The notes: a model not told the origin generated them from the sequence alone. Positions 1 to 8,457 are shown, counted from the first letter of the stretch. The stretch is DNA of 64,000 bases from an uncultured Ruminococcus sp. (GCA_947624295.1 CANQJV010000006.1:1-64000); one strand, 5' to 3'. A program made the numbers and translations.

Positions 1-163
1 CACGGAAATCAATTTTCAAAAAACATCTGTTTTGTAACAGTGTTTTTATAGCATTTTGACGAGTAATTTCATTCAAAATCATCTGAAAATGATTCTAATT
101 CTAACATAAACCATATAAAATTAAAATAGTTAAATAATTTTATTAGCAAAATTGATTTCCGTG
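1..163. repeat. 163-bp non-coding element bounded by a perfect 16-bp inverted repeat
   Basis: Positions 1-16 (CACGGAAATCAATTTT) are the exact reverse complement of 148-163. The interior is AT-rich and non-coding. It contains further hairpins, for example around 24-50 (CTGTT/AACAG) and 118-143 (ATAAAATTA/TAATTTTAT). This layout suits a MITE-like element or a structured RNA. The left end coincides with the window edge, so the repeat may extend further. No transposase is visible. Confidence 0.55.
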
Positions 164-181
164 CGGCTGATTCAGAAACTA

Positions 182-210
182 TTGAAATTTGTAATCATTT
201 ATGATATAAT
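182..210 (+). promoter_or_regulatory. sigma-A-type promoter for the papain-like gene
   Basis: TTGAAA at 182-187 and TATAAT at 205-210 are separated by 17 bp, about 40 bp upstream of the coding start at 260. Confidence 0.6.
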
Positions 211-259
211 TATTATATAGATTTTTTGTTGTAATAAATTACACAATGGGGTGTTTATT

Positions 260-841
260 TTGGAATATATATATATTATAGTTGCACAAACAGGCACAAG
301 ACCTGCTAAACTTTTCAGATTTTTAACTAAAAAGCCGTATAATCATGTATCGCTTTCCGGAAGTGTCGATTTATCTGAAATGTACAGTTTTTGCCGTACA
401 TACCGCCCTTTTCCACTGCCTGCGACTTTCAACAGGGAAATTGTCGGGAAAGGTACTTTAGGGAGATTCGACTATATACCTTGCGAAATATACCGCATTA
501 AAGTTACGCCTGAACAGAAAAGAAAATATAACAAAGTAATAAAACATTTCGCAAATAACAGGAAAATTTACTCCTATAATCTTCTTGGGCTTATCGCTGT
601 ATACTTCAATATAAACTGGGCGAGAACACATAGCTTTGTATGTTCGCAGTTTGTCGCATATACTATGGATAAAATCGGCATACCGCTTGAAAAGCCGTTC
701 AGCCTCTACAGACCTGATGATTTCCGTAATTTTCCGAATGCCGATTTATATTATGCCGGTGAATTGAATTGTTTCTATGACGATATGATGACGATTTCTA
801 AAGAAACAAAAGCAGTCCGCCCCTTAATTCATCGGGCGTAA
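260..841 (+). CDS. YiiX-like permuted papain-fold hydrolase (NlpC/P60 superfamily)
   Basis: A protein of about 193 residues with no clear signal peptide. The sequence shows an early His in a Y-N-H-V-S-L-S motif and a later Cys in F-V-C-S-Q-F-V-A. This His-before-Cys order is that of the permuted papain-like YiiX/YaeF-type enzymes, which act on amide, thioester or cell-wall bonds. The actual substrate cannot be inferred. TTG at 260 is preferred because GGGGTG sits 6 nt upstream; an in-frame GTG at 251 has no ribosome binding site. The gene ends convergently and overlaps the tail of the leftward gene at 798-1085 by 44 bp. Confidence 0.6.
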   Translation: MEYIYIIVAQTGTRPAKLFRFLTKKPYNHVSLSGSVDLSEMYSFCRTYRPFPLPATFNREIVGKGTLGRFDYIPCEIYRIKVTPEQKRKYNKVIKHFANNRKIYSYNLLGLIAVYFNINWARTHSFVCSQFVAYTMDKIGIPLEKPFSLYRPDDFRNFPNADLYYAGELNCFYDDMMTISKETKAVRPLIHRA

Positions 842-1085
842 AAAGATATGCAATAAAATAAGCCTTATTTTCGGGAGATATTACCCTGAAACTGAAGTTA
901 TAGCTTTTGTCAAGAATTTTAAGTTCTGCATTGCCGTCGTTCACAATAAGGCTTGCAGGCGTGATTTTCTCATCATTAAGCCTGTTATATGAATTTGCAC
1001 AAGCGTACAGAAACATTTGCAAGCCAAAGGTCAGGACGATATACACCAAAATCGCCCTGACCGTTGTTTTATTTTTTACTCTCAT
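798..1085 (-). CDS. small membrane-anchored protein of unknown function downstream of spoIIP
   Basis: A 95-residue protein with one N-terminal membrane segment (about residues 9-28: A-I-L-V-Y-I-V-L-T-F-G) and a short extracytoplasmic domain. No family was recognised. The ATG at 1085 follows AAGGAG by about 11 nt. It starts 7 bp after the spoIIP stop, so the two are probably co-transcribed and may share a sporulation role (inference). A longer in-frame reading upstream would overlap spoIIP and is not favoured. Confidence 0.55.
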   Translation of the reverse strand: MRVKNKTTVRAILVYIVLTFGLQMFLYACANSYNRLNDEKITPASLIVNDGNAELKILDKSYNFSFRVISPENKAYFIAYLFTPDELRGGLLLFL

Positions 1086-1092
1086 AAAATCA

Positions 1093-2241
1093 TCACTCCT
1101 TGATTTTGTCAAATAAGTTACATAGCGAACGCCCGATAAGTTGTCCCGAATACTGCACTTGTTCCAATGTATTGCCGTGAGAACCGACTTCAATAAGCAG
1201 ACTGCCTGTTGTTAAATCCTGATTGTAATGGCGGTAGTCAAATAATATCGGGCGTGTGAAACCTGCATAATCGTTTTCAAATTGTTGCTGTAAAGTACAG
1301 GCAAAATGAAAATTTTTAATATAATCAGGCATTCCGAGTGTACCGTCATCACAACCCGATATTATCATAATTTGTGCAGCTTCTTTGCCGTCGATTTCTA
1401 CATAAGGCTGAGCTGCAAACTCTGAATTTGAAATAGCATCACGGTGAATATCAAGTGCAATTTTAATTGTCGGGTACTGCTCCAGAACGGGGACTATGCT
1501 TTCCCTGCTCCGACTGTATGAGCCGTTATATGACGGATAATCGTGTACTTCCGTTACGTGAATAACGCCTATTCCGTGCGATTCGAGTTCAGCTTGTATA
1601 GCATTGCCTACCATAATCATATTTTTTGTTTCGTCCGTAGTCCTGTAATTGAAATTCGCATCGAGGTTATCACGAACATACGGTTCAAAACTCTCTGTCG
1701 TGTGGGTATGGTAAATAAGCACTTGCGGTTCATCAGTATCGGACAAAGTAAAATCAGGGAGTTTACGGCTTTCCTCAATAAGTTTTTCATTTGACAAAGA
1801 TGTTTTGTTGTTGACCTGTCCGCCGTCCGCAAGATTAAAGTAAGTCGTTCCGCTGTATTCGCCGTATGTCGTCCGCACAATCGGTACACCGTTACCTGAC
1901 CACTCATTTTCCTGCGGATAAGGCTTGTCACCGGGATTATCCGAAACCATATCAAGCGGATTCTGTAAATCGACTTCATACGGGAAATCTTCCGCCTCTG
2001 CACCATATCCCTCTGATAAAATGATTTTACTGTCAAGCAAATCTTTCGGTGAATTTTCGTGCTGTACGCTGTATGAATTTTTTTCGGGCTGTTTTTCGCC
2101 TACTGAAATATTCCCCATTCTGTCAACTGCCGATTTTATAACGGGTATACATTTTGCAAGTCCTGCCGTACAGAACGGTACAAGCATTAAAGCAATACAT
2201 TTAACAGTACCCGCAATCTTCCGGCGTTTGAAACGTGTCAT
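1093..2241 (-). CDS. spoIIP: stage II sporulation protein P (cell-wall amidase)
   Basis: A 382-residue protein with an N-terminal membrane anchor (about residues 11-32) and a C-terminal Amidase_3-like domain. Family motifs are clear: V-L-I-Y-H-T-H-T-T-E-S-F-E-P, L-D-I-H-R-D-A and L-L-I-E-V-G-S-H-G-N-T-L, which supply the zinc-binding His and Glu residues. SpoIIP is the amidase of the SpoIID-SpoIIM-SpoIIP machine that remodels septal peptidoglycan for forespore engulfment. The true spoIID is not adjacent; a permuted SpoIID-like gene lies at 41653. The presence of this gene supports a spore-forming host. Confidence 0.9.
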   Translation of the reverse strand: MTRFKRRKIAGTVKCIALMLVPFCTAGLAKCIPVIKSAVDRMGNISVGEKQPEKNSYSVQHENSPKDLLDSKIILSEGYGAEAEDFPYEVDLQNPLDMVSDNPGDKPYPQENEWSGNGVPIVRTTYGEYSGTTYFNLADGGQVNNKTSLSNEKLIEESRKLPDFTLSDTDEPQVLIYHTHTTESFEPYVRDNLDANFNYRTTDETKNMIMVGNAIQAELESHGIGVIHVTEVHDYPSYNGSYSRSRESIVPVLEQYPTIKIALDIHRDAISNSEFAAQPYVEIDGKEAAQIMIISGCDDGTLGMPDYIKNFHFACTLQQQFENDYAGFTRPILFDYRHYNQDLTTGSLLIEVGSHGNTLEQVQYSGQLIGRSLCNLFDKIKE

Positions 2242-2358
2242 AATTCCACCTCAATTATTATAACATTTTTTATTCAAATATATTCGTATTACGGTAAAAA
2301 TATTACTGTACAGGCATTTTCAGGCATAATTATGAATAAGTTATAAAGGGTGATTTTT

Positions 2359-3231
2359 ATGTACAAATGCTATAATGTCAAAAAATTTATCAAATTGCTT
2401 ATGATAGATACTGTTATTTTTTCAGTATGTTCAATTTTTTTCTTTATCGGTAAAATGATTTTTTCTTCTGCACAAGATGAAAATAACGGCGTATTTTTGC
2501 CTGTTATTATGTACCATAGTGTATATGGCGATACTCCTGCGGAATACGTTGTAACTCCCACGCAACTTGAAAATGACTTGCAATGGCTTAAATCAAACGG
2601 TTATTCTACTGTCACGGCGGAACAAGTTATAAATTACACTCGCAATAAGGGCAATCTCCCCGAAAAATGCGTTATGATTACACTTGATGACGGCTTTTAT
2701 AATAACCTCTCTGTACTTTCGCCCTTGCTTGAAAAATATGATATGACTGCTGTTATATCGGTTGTCGGGAAATATACAGATAATGATGCAGTCGTTGACC
2801 CTCATAATCCGATGTACTCCTATCTTACATGGGACGATATTGCTGAACTACAAAACTCAGGACGGGTTGAATTTGGCAATCATACGTATAATATGCATTC
2901 CCTCAAAGGCGAACGTACAGGTTGTGGAATTGCTAATGGTGAAACAGAATCTGATTACAGGAAAAAGCTAAATAATGATATTTCGCAATTACAGGAGGAG
3001 TTTGCGGAAAATATAGGCTTTACGCCTGTAGTATTCACGTATCCTTTCGGCAAGGTAAGCCGTGAGAGTCTCCCTGTTATCCGTGAAAACGGCTTTCTTA
3101 TGACGCTCACCTGCCGTGAATCGCCTAACTATATCACACGTGATACGGATTGTCTGTACGGCATAGGACGTTACAACAGAAGCGGTTTATATTCCACGGA
3201 AGAATATATGAAAAAAATTTTTACTGAATAA
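2359..3231 (+). CDS. membrane-anchored polysaccharide deacetylase (NodB-like, CE4)
   Basis: A protein of about 290 residues with one N-terminal membrane segment and a NodB homology domain. Motifs in order are V-I-M-Y-H-S-V, T-L-D-D-G-F-Y (catalytic and metal Asp pair), F-G-N-H-T-Y-N-M-H (H-x3-4-H metal ligands) and F-T-Y-P-F-G. The likely role is deacetylation of peptidoglycan or another cell-surface N-acetylglucosamine polymer outside the membrane. ATG 2359 follows AAAGGGTG; an in-frame GTG at 2350 overlaps that ribosome binding site. It is divergent from spoIIP and followed by a strong terminator. Confidence 0.85.
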   Translation: MYKCYNVKKFIKLLMIDTVIFSVCSIFFFIGKMIFSSAQDENNGVFLPVIMYHSVYGDTPAEYVVTPTQLENDLQWLKSNGYSTVTAEQVINYTRNKGNLPEKCVMITLDDGFYNNLSVLSPLLEKYDMTAVISVVGKYTDNDAVVDPHNPMYSYLTWDDIAELQNSGRVEFGNHTYNMHSLKGERTGCGIANGETESDYRKKLNNDISQLQEEFAENIGFTPVVFTYPFGKVSRESLPVIRENGFLMTLTCRESPNYITRDTDCLYGIGRYNRSGLYSTEEYMKKIFTE

Positions 3232-3260
3232 AAAATCCTGCACAAAATGCAGGACTTTTT
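3231..3260. terminator. bidirectional rho-independent terminator
   Basis: Stem TCCTGCA (3236-3242) pairs with TGCAGGA (3248-3254) across a CAAAA loop. An A-run precedes it and a T-run follows, so it works on both strands between two converging genes. The same 30 bases recur at 4576-4605. Confidence 0.85.
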
Positions 3261-3263
3261 TAT

Positions 3264-4223
3264 TTATTGAAGTTTTATTGTTTCTTTGAGGTATTCAGTA
3301 TCAGAAAGCCAGCCTGTTACAGAAATTTCAACATCAGATTTATCTGTCAACTTATACGCTTGCGTAATAATACATGATGCACCGGGTTGAATATTGGTCA
3401 TAGATTTACCTAAATCAACATCGCTGTCGAAGTCCATAATAACCATATTGTCGCATTCTACACCGTTCTGAAAAGCCTTGTCTGTAAAAGTTGTTGCAAA
3501 TGATTCTGTGCTATCCTCGCCATTATAGAACTCATAATTAACTAAAAGCACTTCCTCACCGCTATAGTCAACATCAAGAGAATAGTCAATTATTTTTACA
3601 GATGTTTCCTGCAAATCTTCTCTGTTAATAGTTGTACCTTCTCCGCCGCCTAAGTCTATTTTCTCATCTAACAGCGTTTCATCATCAAGTGAAAATATTT
3701 CATCTACAACAACATTTGCCGTTGTCATATCCTGCAAAATATATGCAACTTTGACATTATATGTAACACCCGGCTGAACGTCCTTGCTTTGCATTTCAAT
3801 GTCAGTACCGTCATATCCATATGATTTCTCGCATTCTATGCCGTTCTGAAATACTTTGTCAATTAAAGAAAATGTAAATGACGCTGGTTCATTATCAGTA
3901 TTTGTCCATGCATACTCAACAACAAGCACATCATTTCCGTCATCATCTTTATCAAGTTCCCATGAATTTATAGAAATTCCTTTATCTTCAGTTGGTTTTT
4001 CCGTTTCAGACGTTTCCGGAATATCAGTTTCTTCTTCTGTTGGTTCTTCTGTTGTTTCCTCTGAAGTTTCAGGTTCATCAGTTTCTTTTTCTGTTGGTTC
4101 TGCACTGCTTTCGGAATCAGCAACGGAATTATTTTCCGATGATGATTCAGTACCGCCTGATGAACACGATACAAAGCAATTCATCATCAGCATTGCAAGG
4201 CATAAAGTAAAATATTTTTTCAT
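3264..4223 (-). CDS. secreted lipoprotein with two tandem DUF5067-like domains
   Basis: About 319 residues. The signal peptide ends in lipobox F-V-S-C (Cys20). A Glu/Thr/Ser-rich spacer follows (about 24-78), then two related beta-rich repeats of about 110 residues. Each repeat carries the pattern V-x-Y-x-[WF]-x-N, then F-Q-N-G-[IV]-E-C, then Q-P-G, typical of DUF5067. Such proteins are surface lipoproteins of unknown ligand. The start at 4223 follows AAAGGAGAG; an upstream in-frame extension was rejected. The promoter is at 4269-4297, and a perfect palindrome overlaps its start point, facing an XRE regulator (4348-4575). Confidence 0.75.
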   Translation of the reverse strand: MKKYFTLCLAMLMMNCFVSCSSGGTESSSENNSVADSESSAEPTEKETDEPETSEETTEEPTEEETDIPETSETEKPTEDKGISINSWELDKDDDGNDVLVVEYAWTNTDNEPASFTFSLIDKVFQNGIECEKSYGYDGTDIEMQSKDVQPGVTYNVKVAYILQDMTTANVVVDEIFSLDDETLLDEKIDLGGGEGTTINREDLQETSVKIIDYSLDVDYSGEEVLLVNYEFYNGEDSTESFATTFTDKAFQNGVECDNMVIMDFDSDVDLGKSMTNIQPGASCIITQAYKLTDKSDVEISVTGWLSDTEYLKETIKLQ

Positions 4224-4244
4224 TTTTATCTCTCCTTTAGTTTT

Positions 4245-4264
4245 TTGCACCTATATAGGTGCAA
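4245..4264. promoter_or_regulatory. perfect 20-bp palindromic operator candidate
   Basis: TTGCACCTATATAGGTGCAA is identical to its own reverse complement. It lies directly at the predicted transcription start of the leftward lipoprotein gene (-10 at 4269-4274). It is about 84 bp from the start of the divergent XRE regulator, the obvious candidate ligand (inference). Confidence 0.65.
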
Positions 4265-4268
4265 TATT

Positions 4269-4297
4269 ATTATAAAATAAATTTATAATAAAGTCAA
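4269..4297 (-). promoter_or_regulatory. promoter of the DUF5067 lipoprotein gene
   Basis: On the minus strand, TTGACT (4297-4292) and TATAAT (4274-4269) are spaced by exactly 17 bp. The predicted start near 4262 falls inside the 20-bp palindrome. Confidence 0.7.
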
Positions 4298-4347
4298 TAG
4301 CTTTTTCAAAAAAAGGTATAAAAAATTAAAGGAGGATTTTGTTAAAA

Positions 4348-4575
4348 ATGAACAAAATAATTGAAACCAAAGTAGGAAACAATATCAGAAAACTGCGTGA
4401 ACAGAAAAAAATGACTCAAGAAGAACTTGCCTTGAAATTACAGATAAACGGCTGCGACATAACAAGAAGTTCCGTCGCTAAAATTGAGGTGGGTCAACGT
4501 CATTTGTACCCCGATGAAATAATTCTCATCAAAAAAATCCTCAATGTGAGTTTTGACGAAATTTTTGAGGTATAA
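4348..4575 (+). CDS. XRE-family helix-turn-helix transcriptional regulator
   Basis: A 75-residue single-domain Cro/C1-type regulator. The helix-turn-helix runs through I-R-K-L-R-E-Q-K-K-M-T-Q-E-E-L-A and S-V-A-K-I-E-V-G-Q-R. There is no sensing domain. ATG 4348 is preferred, with GGAGG at 4331-4335; TTG at 4339 is too close to it. It is divergent from the lipoprotein gene and shares its intergenic palindrome, so it probably regulates that gene and itself (inference). Confidence 0.8.
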   Translation: MNKIIETKVGNNIRKLREQKKMTQEELALKLQINGCDITRSSVAKIEVGQRHLYPDEIILIKKILNVSFDEIFEV

Positions 4576-4605
4576 AAAAATCCTGCACAAAATGCAGGAC
4601 TTTTT
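4576..4605. terminator. bidirectional rho-independent terminator
   Basis: Stem 4581-4587/4593-4599 with A- and T-runs, base-identical to the terminator at 3231-3260. It separates the XRE gene from the converging gene at 4607. Confidence 0.85.
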
Positions 4606-4606
4606 G

Positions 4607-5221
4607 TTATAATTCAATAGGGTCTTCACCGTAAGTATCAAAAAAATCGTCATAATCATCGTGGTCATCATCATAATCGTCATCATCGTCGTAATCATTT
4701 CTGTCATATTTGCTGTCGCTGTAATTATTATATCGTTTGTAATTTTCTATGTATTCCTCAAAGAAGTCCTCGAAATCATCATATCCCATAGATTCCCATA
4801 AACCGTCATATTTCGGGTCACAATATTTCCTGAAATCTTCCGGTACTTCGCCTGTTTCCTGATATTCCTCGATGTATTTATCGGGGTGCAGGGCGAATTT
4901 CATCATATCTTCATACGGCTCTTTGAACGTTGTATTCACAAGTATAGTCGAAATTATCATCAGCACAAGCGATATTGACGAGAGAATTATTCCGGTGATT
5001 GAAAGCCCTTTTCCGCCCCATTTTTTCGCAAGCGATACGATTCCGAAAATAATTGAAAGCGGTGCGAAAACATATGTCGTACAACAGCAGAGAAGTATAT
5101 TCACAAGACCAAGCACAAAGCTTGTAACTGCTGCCCACATTGGTTTTTTCTGTATATTCTGCATATTCTGCATATTCTGCTGATTATACGGATTGTATTG
5201 ATTATTATATTGTCCTTCCAT
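4607..5221 (-). CDS. DUF4190-like membrane protein with Asp-rich tail
   Basis: 204 residues. The N-terminus is Gln/Asn-rich with a repeated Q-N-M/I unit, encoded by a short tandem DNA repeat. Two membrane segments follow (about 29-60 and 68-95), flanking G-I-V-S-L-A-K-K-W-G-G-K-G-L-S-I-T-G-I-I-L typical of DUF4190. The C-terminal region is soluble and acidic, ending in a run of Asp and Tyr. Function is unknown. It begins 13 bp after the metA stop and may be co-transcribed with it. Confidence 0.65.
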   Translation of the reverse strand: MEGQYNNQYNPYNQQNMQNMQNIQKKPMWAAVTSFVLGLVNILLCCCTTYVFAPLSIIFGIVSLAKKWGGKGLSITGIILSSISLVLMIISTILVNTTFKEPYEDMMKFALHPDKYIEEYQETGEVPEDFRKYCDPKYDGLWESMGYDDFEDFFEEYIENYKRYNNYSDSKYDRNDYDDDDDYDDDHDDYDDFFDTYGEDPIEL

Positions 5222-5233
5222 TTTAATCTCCTC

Positions 5234-6181
5234 TTAGTAATCTGTTTCCCATGTCCAGTTTCTTATTTCAAGTTCATCAAGATTATATGGCGTACGCTGA
5301 TAAACGCAGTAATTAAGCCAGTTTGAGAACATAAGATTTGCTGTACATCTCCATGAAAAAATAGGTATATTTTCGGGATTGTCGCCGGGAAAATAATTGT
5401 ACGGTATCTGAATATCAATCCCTTTTTTCAGGTCACGGAAATATTCCGAAGCGATTGTATCCCTGTCGTATTCCGAATGACCTGTAATGAAATATTGTCT
5501 GCCGTTTTTATTTGCAATTATATGAACTCCCGAAATTTCGGAGCTTGTAAGTATTACAAGCTGATTTTCCTTTTCAATATCTTCACGGTGAATTTCTGTA
5601 TTACGGCTATGCGGTACATAGAAAATATCATCGAATCCACGCAAAAGCAGACTGTTTTCGACTTCCGCCTTATGCGGGAAAATCCCAAACATTTTTTGTT
5701 TAAGCGTGTACTTTGGTATGCCGAAATGGTAATAAAGACCTGCCTGCGCTGCCCAACATATATGCAATGTCGAAAATACGTGAGTTTTAGACCACTCGAA
5801 AATTTCAGTTATTTCGTTCCAGTAGTCAACTTCCTCGTAATCAAGCAATTCAACAGGTGCGCCTGTAACTATCATACCGTCATAACGGCAATCTTTTATT
5901 TCATCAAAAGTTTTATAAAAAGATTCAAGATGATGACGTGATGTATTTTTCGAAATATGTGATGCCATTTGCAGAAGTTCAATATCAACCTGCAGCGGCG
6001 TATTGCTTAAAAGTCTTAACAATTGGCATTCTGTTTCAATTTTTTTCGGCATTATGTTAAGTATTATAACTTTCAGCGGACGTATATCCTGATGTTCAGC
6101 ACGTTCCTTTGACATTACAAATATATTTTCTTCCCCTAAAGTCGTGAATGCAGGGAGTTCAGATGAAATTCTTATCGGCAT
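5234..6181 (-). CDS. metA: homoserine O-acyltransferase, probably acetyl-CoA-using
   Basis: 315 residues, full length for the MetA family. It activates homoserine for methionine synthesis. The catalytic Cys is at 142 (H-I-C-W-A-A-Q-A), with His235 and Glu237 in T-G-H-S-E-Y-D. Residue 111 is Glu (T-G-A-P-V-E). In this family Glu111 is associated with acetyl-CoA use and Gly111 with succinyl-CoA, so homoserine O-acetyltransferase is more likely. No sulfhydrylase or S-box leader lies next to it. It starts 3 bp after the stop of the 6185-6571 gene and is probably co-transcribed with it. Confidence 0.92.
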   Translation of the reverse strand: MPIRISSELPAFTTLGEENIFVMSKERAEHQDIRPLKVIILNIMPKKIETECQLLRLLSNTPLQVDIELLQMASHISKNTSRHHLESFYKTFDEIKDCRYDGMIVTGAPVELLDYEEVDYWNEITEIFEWSKTHVFSTLHICWAAQAGLYYHFGIPKYTLKQKMFGIFPHKAEVENSLLLRGFDDIFYVPHSRNTEIHREDIEKENQLVILTSSEISGVHIIANKNGRQYFITGHSEYDRDTIASEYFRDLKKGIDIQIPYNYFPGDNPENIPIFSWRCTANLMFSNWLNYCVYQRTPYNLDELEIRNWTWETDY

Positions 6182-6184
6182 AAT

Positions 6185-6571
6185 TCAATCTGCCTCCTTT
6201 TTATTTTTGCACGATTCGCAGGCGTTCATAAAACTGTCAAGATTTTCGCACACATTGCTGTTTCCCGAAAGAAAACGCAATTTGATTAAATTATTATACT
6301 TTGCCTTGTCGGGAATATCAAAAATCATTGTTTCGATACCTTTGAGGACGCTTTTGAACATCACTGACCGCACAAGACCGTCACATAGCATCAAATCGCC
6401 CTTATCATCGTAATCGTACACAACAGTTGAATCCGCCTGATATGCGTACGCAATAAAGCCTGTTGCTTCACCGTGTTCAATCGCTTCAGTTATGTGCAGA
6501 TTATTCCCGCCAATCCTTTCTGTAAGCGATTCATAGCCGTTTGTATCAAATTTTTCCTGTATCTCAAGCAT
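6185..6571 (-). CDS. conserved-looking hypothetical protein
   Basis: 128 residues, soluble, no signal peptide or membrane segment. The centre reads A-T-G-F-I-A-Y-A-Y and then an acidic stretch D-Y-D-D-K-G-D-L. The C-terminus has a C-x2-C pair (C-E-S-C-K-N-K-K). No family was recognised with confidence; a degenerate acetyltransferase-like fold is possible but unsupported. It lies between rluB (18-bp gap) and metA (3-bp gap) in the same orientation. Confidence 0.5.
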   Translation of the reverse strand: MLEIQEKFDTNGYESLTERIGGNNLHITEAIEHGEATGFIAYAYQADSTVVYDYDDKGDLMLCDGLVRSVMFKSVLKGIETMIFDIPDKAKYNNLIKLRFLSGNSNVCENLDSFMNACESCKNKKEAD

Positions 6572-6589
6572 TTGATTCTCCTATTTCTC

Positions 6590-7321
6590 CTACTTCTCCT
6601 TACCTATTGCAGTCCTTATAGCACGCAATTCTTCCGCTGTAAGTTCACGCCACGTTCCCGGCTGTAACATACCGAGTTTCAGCGGACCTACGCTTATACG
6701 GCGAAGTCTTGCGACTTCCAGACCTACTGCCTCGCACATTCTGCGGATTTGCCTGTTTCTGCCCTCTTTTATGGTGATAAGCAACACAACTCGTCCTGCC
6801 TGTTTTTCCTTGACAATTACAGTAGCAGGCATAGTTTTTTTACCGTCAATTTCAATGCCCTCCGAAAGCCTGACAAGCTGTTCATCGTTTATATCAGGAC
6901 GGACTGTTACACGGTACGTTTTAGAGATATGTCTGCTTGGGTGCATTATATTATTTGCAAATTCGCCGTCATTTGTGAACAAAAGCAATCCCTCTGAATT
7001 TCGGTCAAGTCTGCCTACAGGGTAAACACGTTCCTCAACGTCCTCCAGCAAATCCATAACACAACGTCTGTTGCGGTCGTCTGAAACAGTCGTCACGTAT
7101 CCACGGGGTTTATTCATCATAATGTAGATGAAATTTTTCTTTTTCGGCATATATATGCGTTCGCCGTCAATCGTAATAATATCGCTGAAACCGCATTTAT
7201 CGCCCAATTTTACAGGGTGCCCGTTCAATTTAACTCTGCCTTTGGACATAAGTTCCTCAGCTTTACGGCGTGAACAGTAACCGCTGTCGGCAATCATTTT
7301 CTGTATTCTTATTTTTTCCAT
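6590..7321 (-). CDS. rluB: RsuA/RluB-family pseudouridine synthase
   Basis: 243 residues. The N-terminal S4 RNA-binding domain reads I-R-I-Q-K-M-I-A-D-S-G-Y-C-S-R-R-K-A-E. The catalytic domain has V-G-R-L-D-R-N-S-E-G-L-L-L-F, whose Asp is the catalytic residue, and the H-I-S-K-T-Y-R-V and G-R-N-R-Q-I-R-R-M motifs. It probably modifies 23S rRNA. The gene follows dacB by 11 bp, an order common in Firmicutes (scpAB-ytfJ-dacB-rluB). Confidence 0.9.
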   Translation of the reverse strand: MEKIRIQKMIADSGYCSRRKAEELMSKGRVKLNGHPVKLGDKCGFSDIITIDGERIYMPKKKNFIYIMMNKPRGYVTTVSDDRNRRCVMDLLEDVEERVYPVGRLDRNSEGLLLFTNDGEFANNIMHPSRHISKTYRVTVRPDINDEQLVRLSEGIEIDGKKTMPATVIVKEKQAGRVVLLITIKEGRNRQIRRMCEAVGLEVARLRRISVGPLKLGMLQPGTWRELTAEELRAIRTAIGKEK

Positions 7322-7332
7322 TTTATCTCCTT

Positions 7333-8457
7333 TCAGGAGAAAAACTCCTTGATTTTTGTAATAAAGTCTTTTTTCTTCTCGGGTTTATGTAATATGTAGT
7401 CGGCATTTTCAGCGGAATAAAGCGGAATCTGTTTAATTTCCCTGTTGTTGTAGTATATACTCAAATCCGCCAATTTATCGCCTTCTTTAACAGGTGCATA
7501 TACAAACGGCGGAGCATTTACAACAAACTCGAAATCTTCCGCATTCGCTGAAAATGACGTAAAATCAACTTTTTCTGCTGTCACCTGTATTTTATCTCTG
7601 TCACTTCCTGCAATATCAAGCTGTATTTCGGGGAGTTCAGGCGAAACAGTCTTTGCAAGTTCAAAACATTTGTCATATAGCGCAATATGGTCATTCCAGT
7701 CATTGCGGTCGTTCAAAGTAACACAAATTAGATTTTTCCCATCACGTTCACAAGCTGATACAAGACATCTGCCTGCCTCGTCAGTGAAGCCTGTTTTCAC
7801 GCCGTAAGTACCGCTGTAAAGCGACAGGAGTTTATTTGTATTTTTTAACCAACGTGTATAGGGCGGATTACCGTACTCTAATTTTATTGTTTCGCTGGAA
7901 CATATTTCCCTGAAAATATCATTACGAAGTGCTACAGATGCAAGAATCGCCATATCATACGCTGATGACCCGTGCCCTGTACCCTCAAGTCCTGATGGCG
8001 TGACAAAATAAGTCTTTGTAAGACCTATTTCTTCCGCCTTATTGTTCATAAGTTCAGCGAAATTCTCAATACTTCCTGCAATTTTTACAGCAGTTGCATT
8101 TGCGGCATCATTCCCCGAAGGCAAAAGCATTCCGCAGCATAAAGCGTATTTTGTGACAATATCGCCTTCCTGCAATCCCATAGACGAACCTTCAACGTGA
8201 ATTGCATCGCTGTCCACAACAAAAGGTTCATCAAGATTTCCGCTTTCAAGGCAGATGAGAGTTGTCATAATCTTAGTAGTACTCGCCATAGGTAATTTTT
8301 CATTGCTGTTGTGTTCAAAAAGTACCTCGCCTGTATCAGCTGAAATAACAACAGCCGCCTTTGCAGATATTTCGGTTTCATCTTCAGCACATACGTCCGG
8401 AATTTTCATTCCGCCTATAACAAATGCAGATAACAGAATTACAGCTAATTTTTTCAT
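7333..8457 (-). CDS. D-alanyl-D-alanine carboxypeptidase (DacB/DacF type)
   Basis: About 374 residues with an N-terminal signal peptide. Serine peptidase S11 motifs are present: A-S-T-T-K (SxxK nucleophile), L-P-S-G-N-D (SxN) and V-K-T-G-F-T (KTG). A C-terminal beta domain ends in an amphipathic stretch (F-I-T-K-I-K-E-F-F-S) that could anchor it to the membrane. It trims the terminal D-Ala of peptidoglycan stem peptides. ATG 8457 is chosen because GGAGG lies 9 nt before it; an in-frame ATG at 8475 overlaps that site. The context with ytfJ suggests the sporulation-linked DacB/DacF class. Confidence 0.9.
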   Translation of the reverse strand: MKKLAVILLSAFVIGGMKIPDVCAEDETEISAKAAVVISADTGEVLFEHNSNEKLPMASTTKIMTTLICLESGNLDEPFVVDSDAIHVEGSSMGLQEGDIVTKYALCCGMLLPSGNDAANATAVKIAGSIENFAELMNNKAEEIGLTKTYFVTPSGLEGTGHGSSAYDMAILASVALRNDIFREICSSETIKLEYGNPPYTRWLKNTNKLLSLYSGTYGVKTGFTDEAGRCLVSACERDGKNLICVTLNDRNDWNDHIALYDKCFELAKTVSPELPEIQLDIAGSDRDKIQVTAEKVDFTSFSANAEDFEFVVNAPPFVYAPVKEGDKLADLSIYYNNREIKQIPLYSAENADYILHKPEKKKDFITKIKEFFS

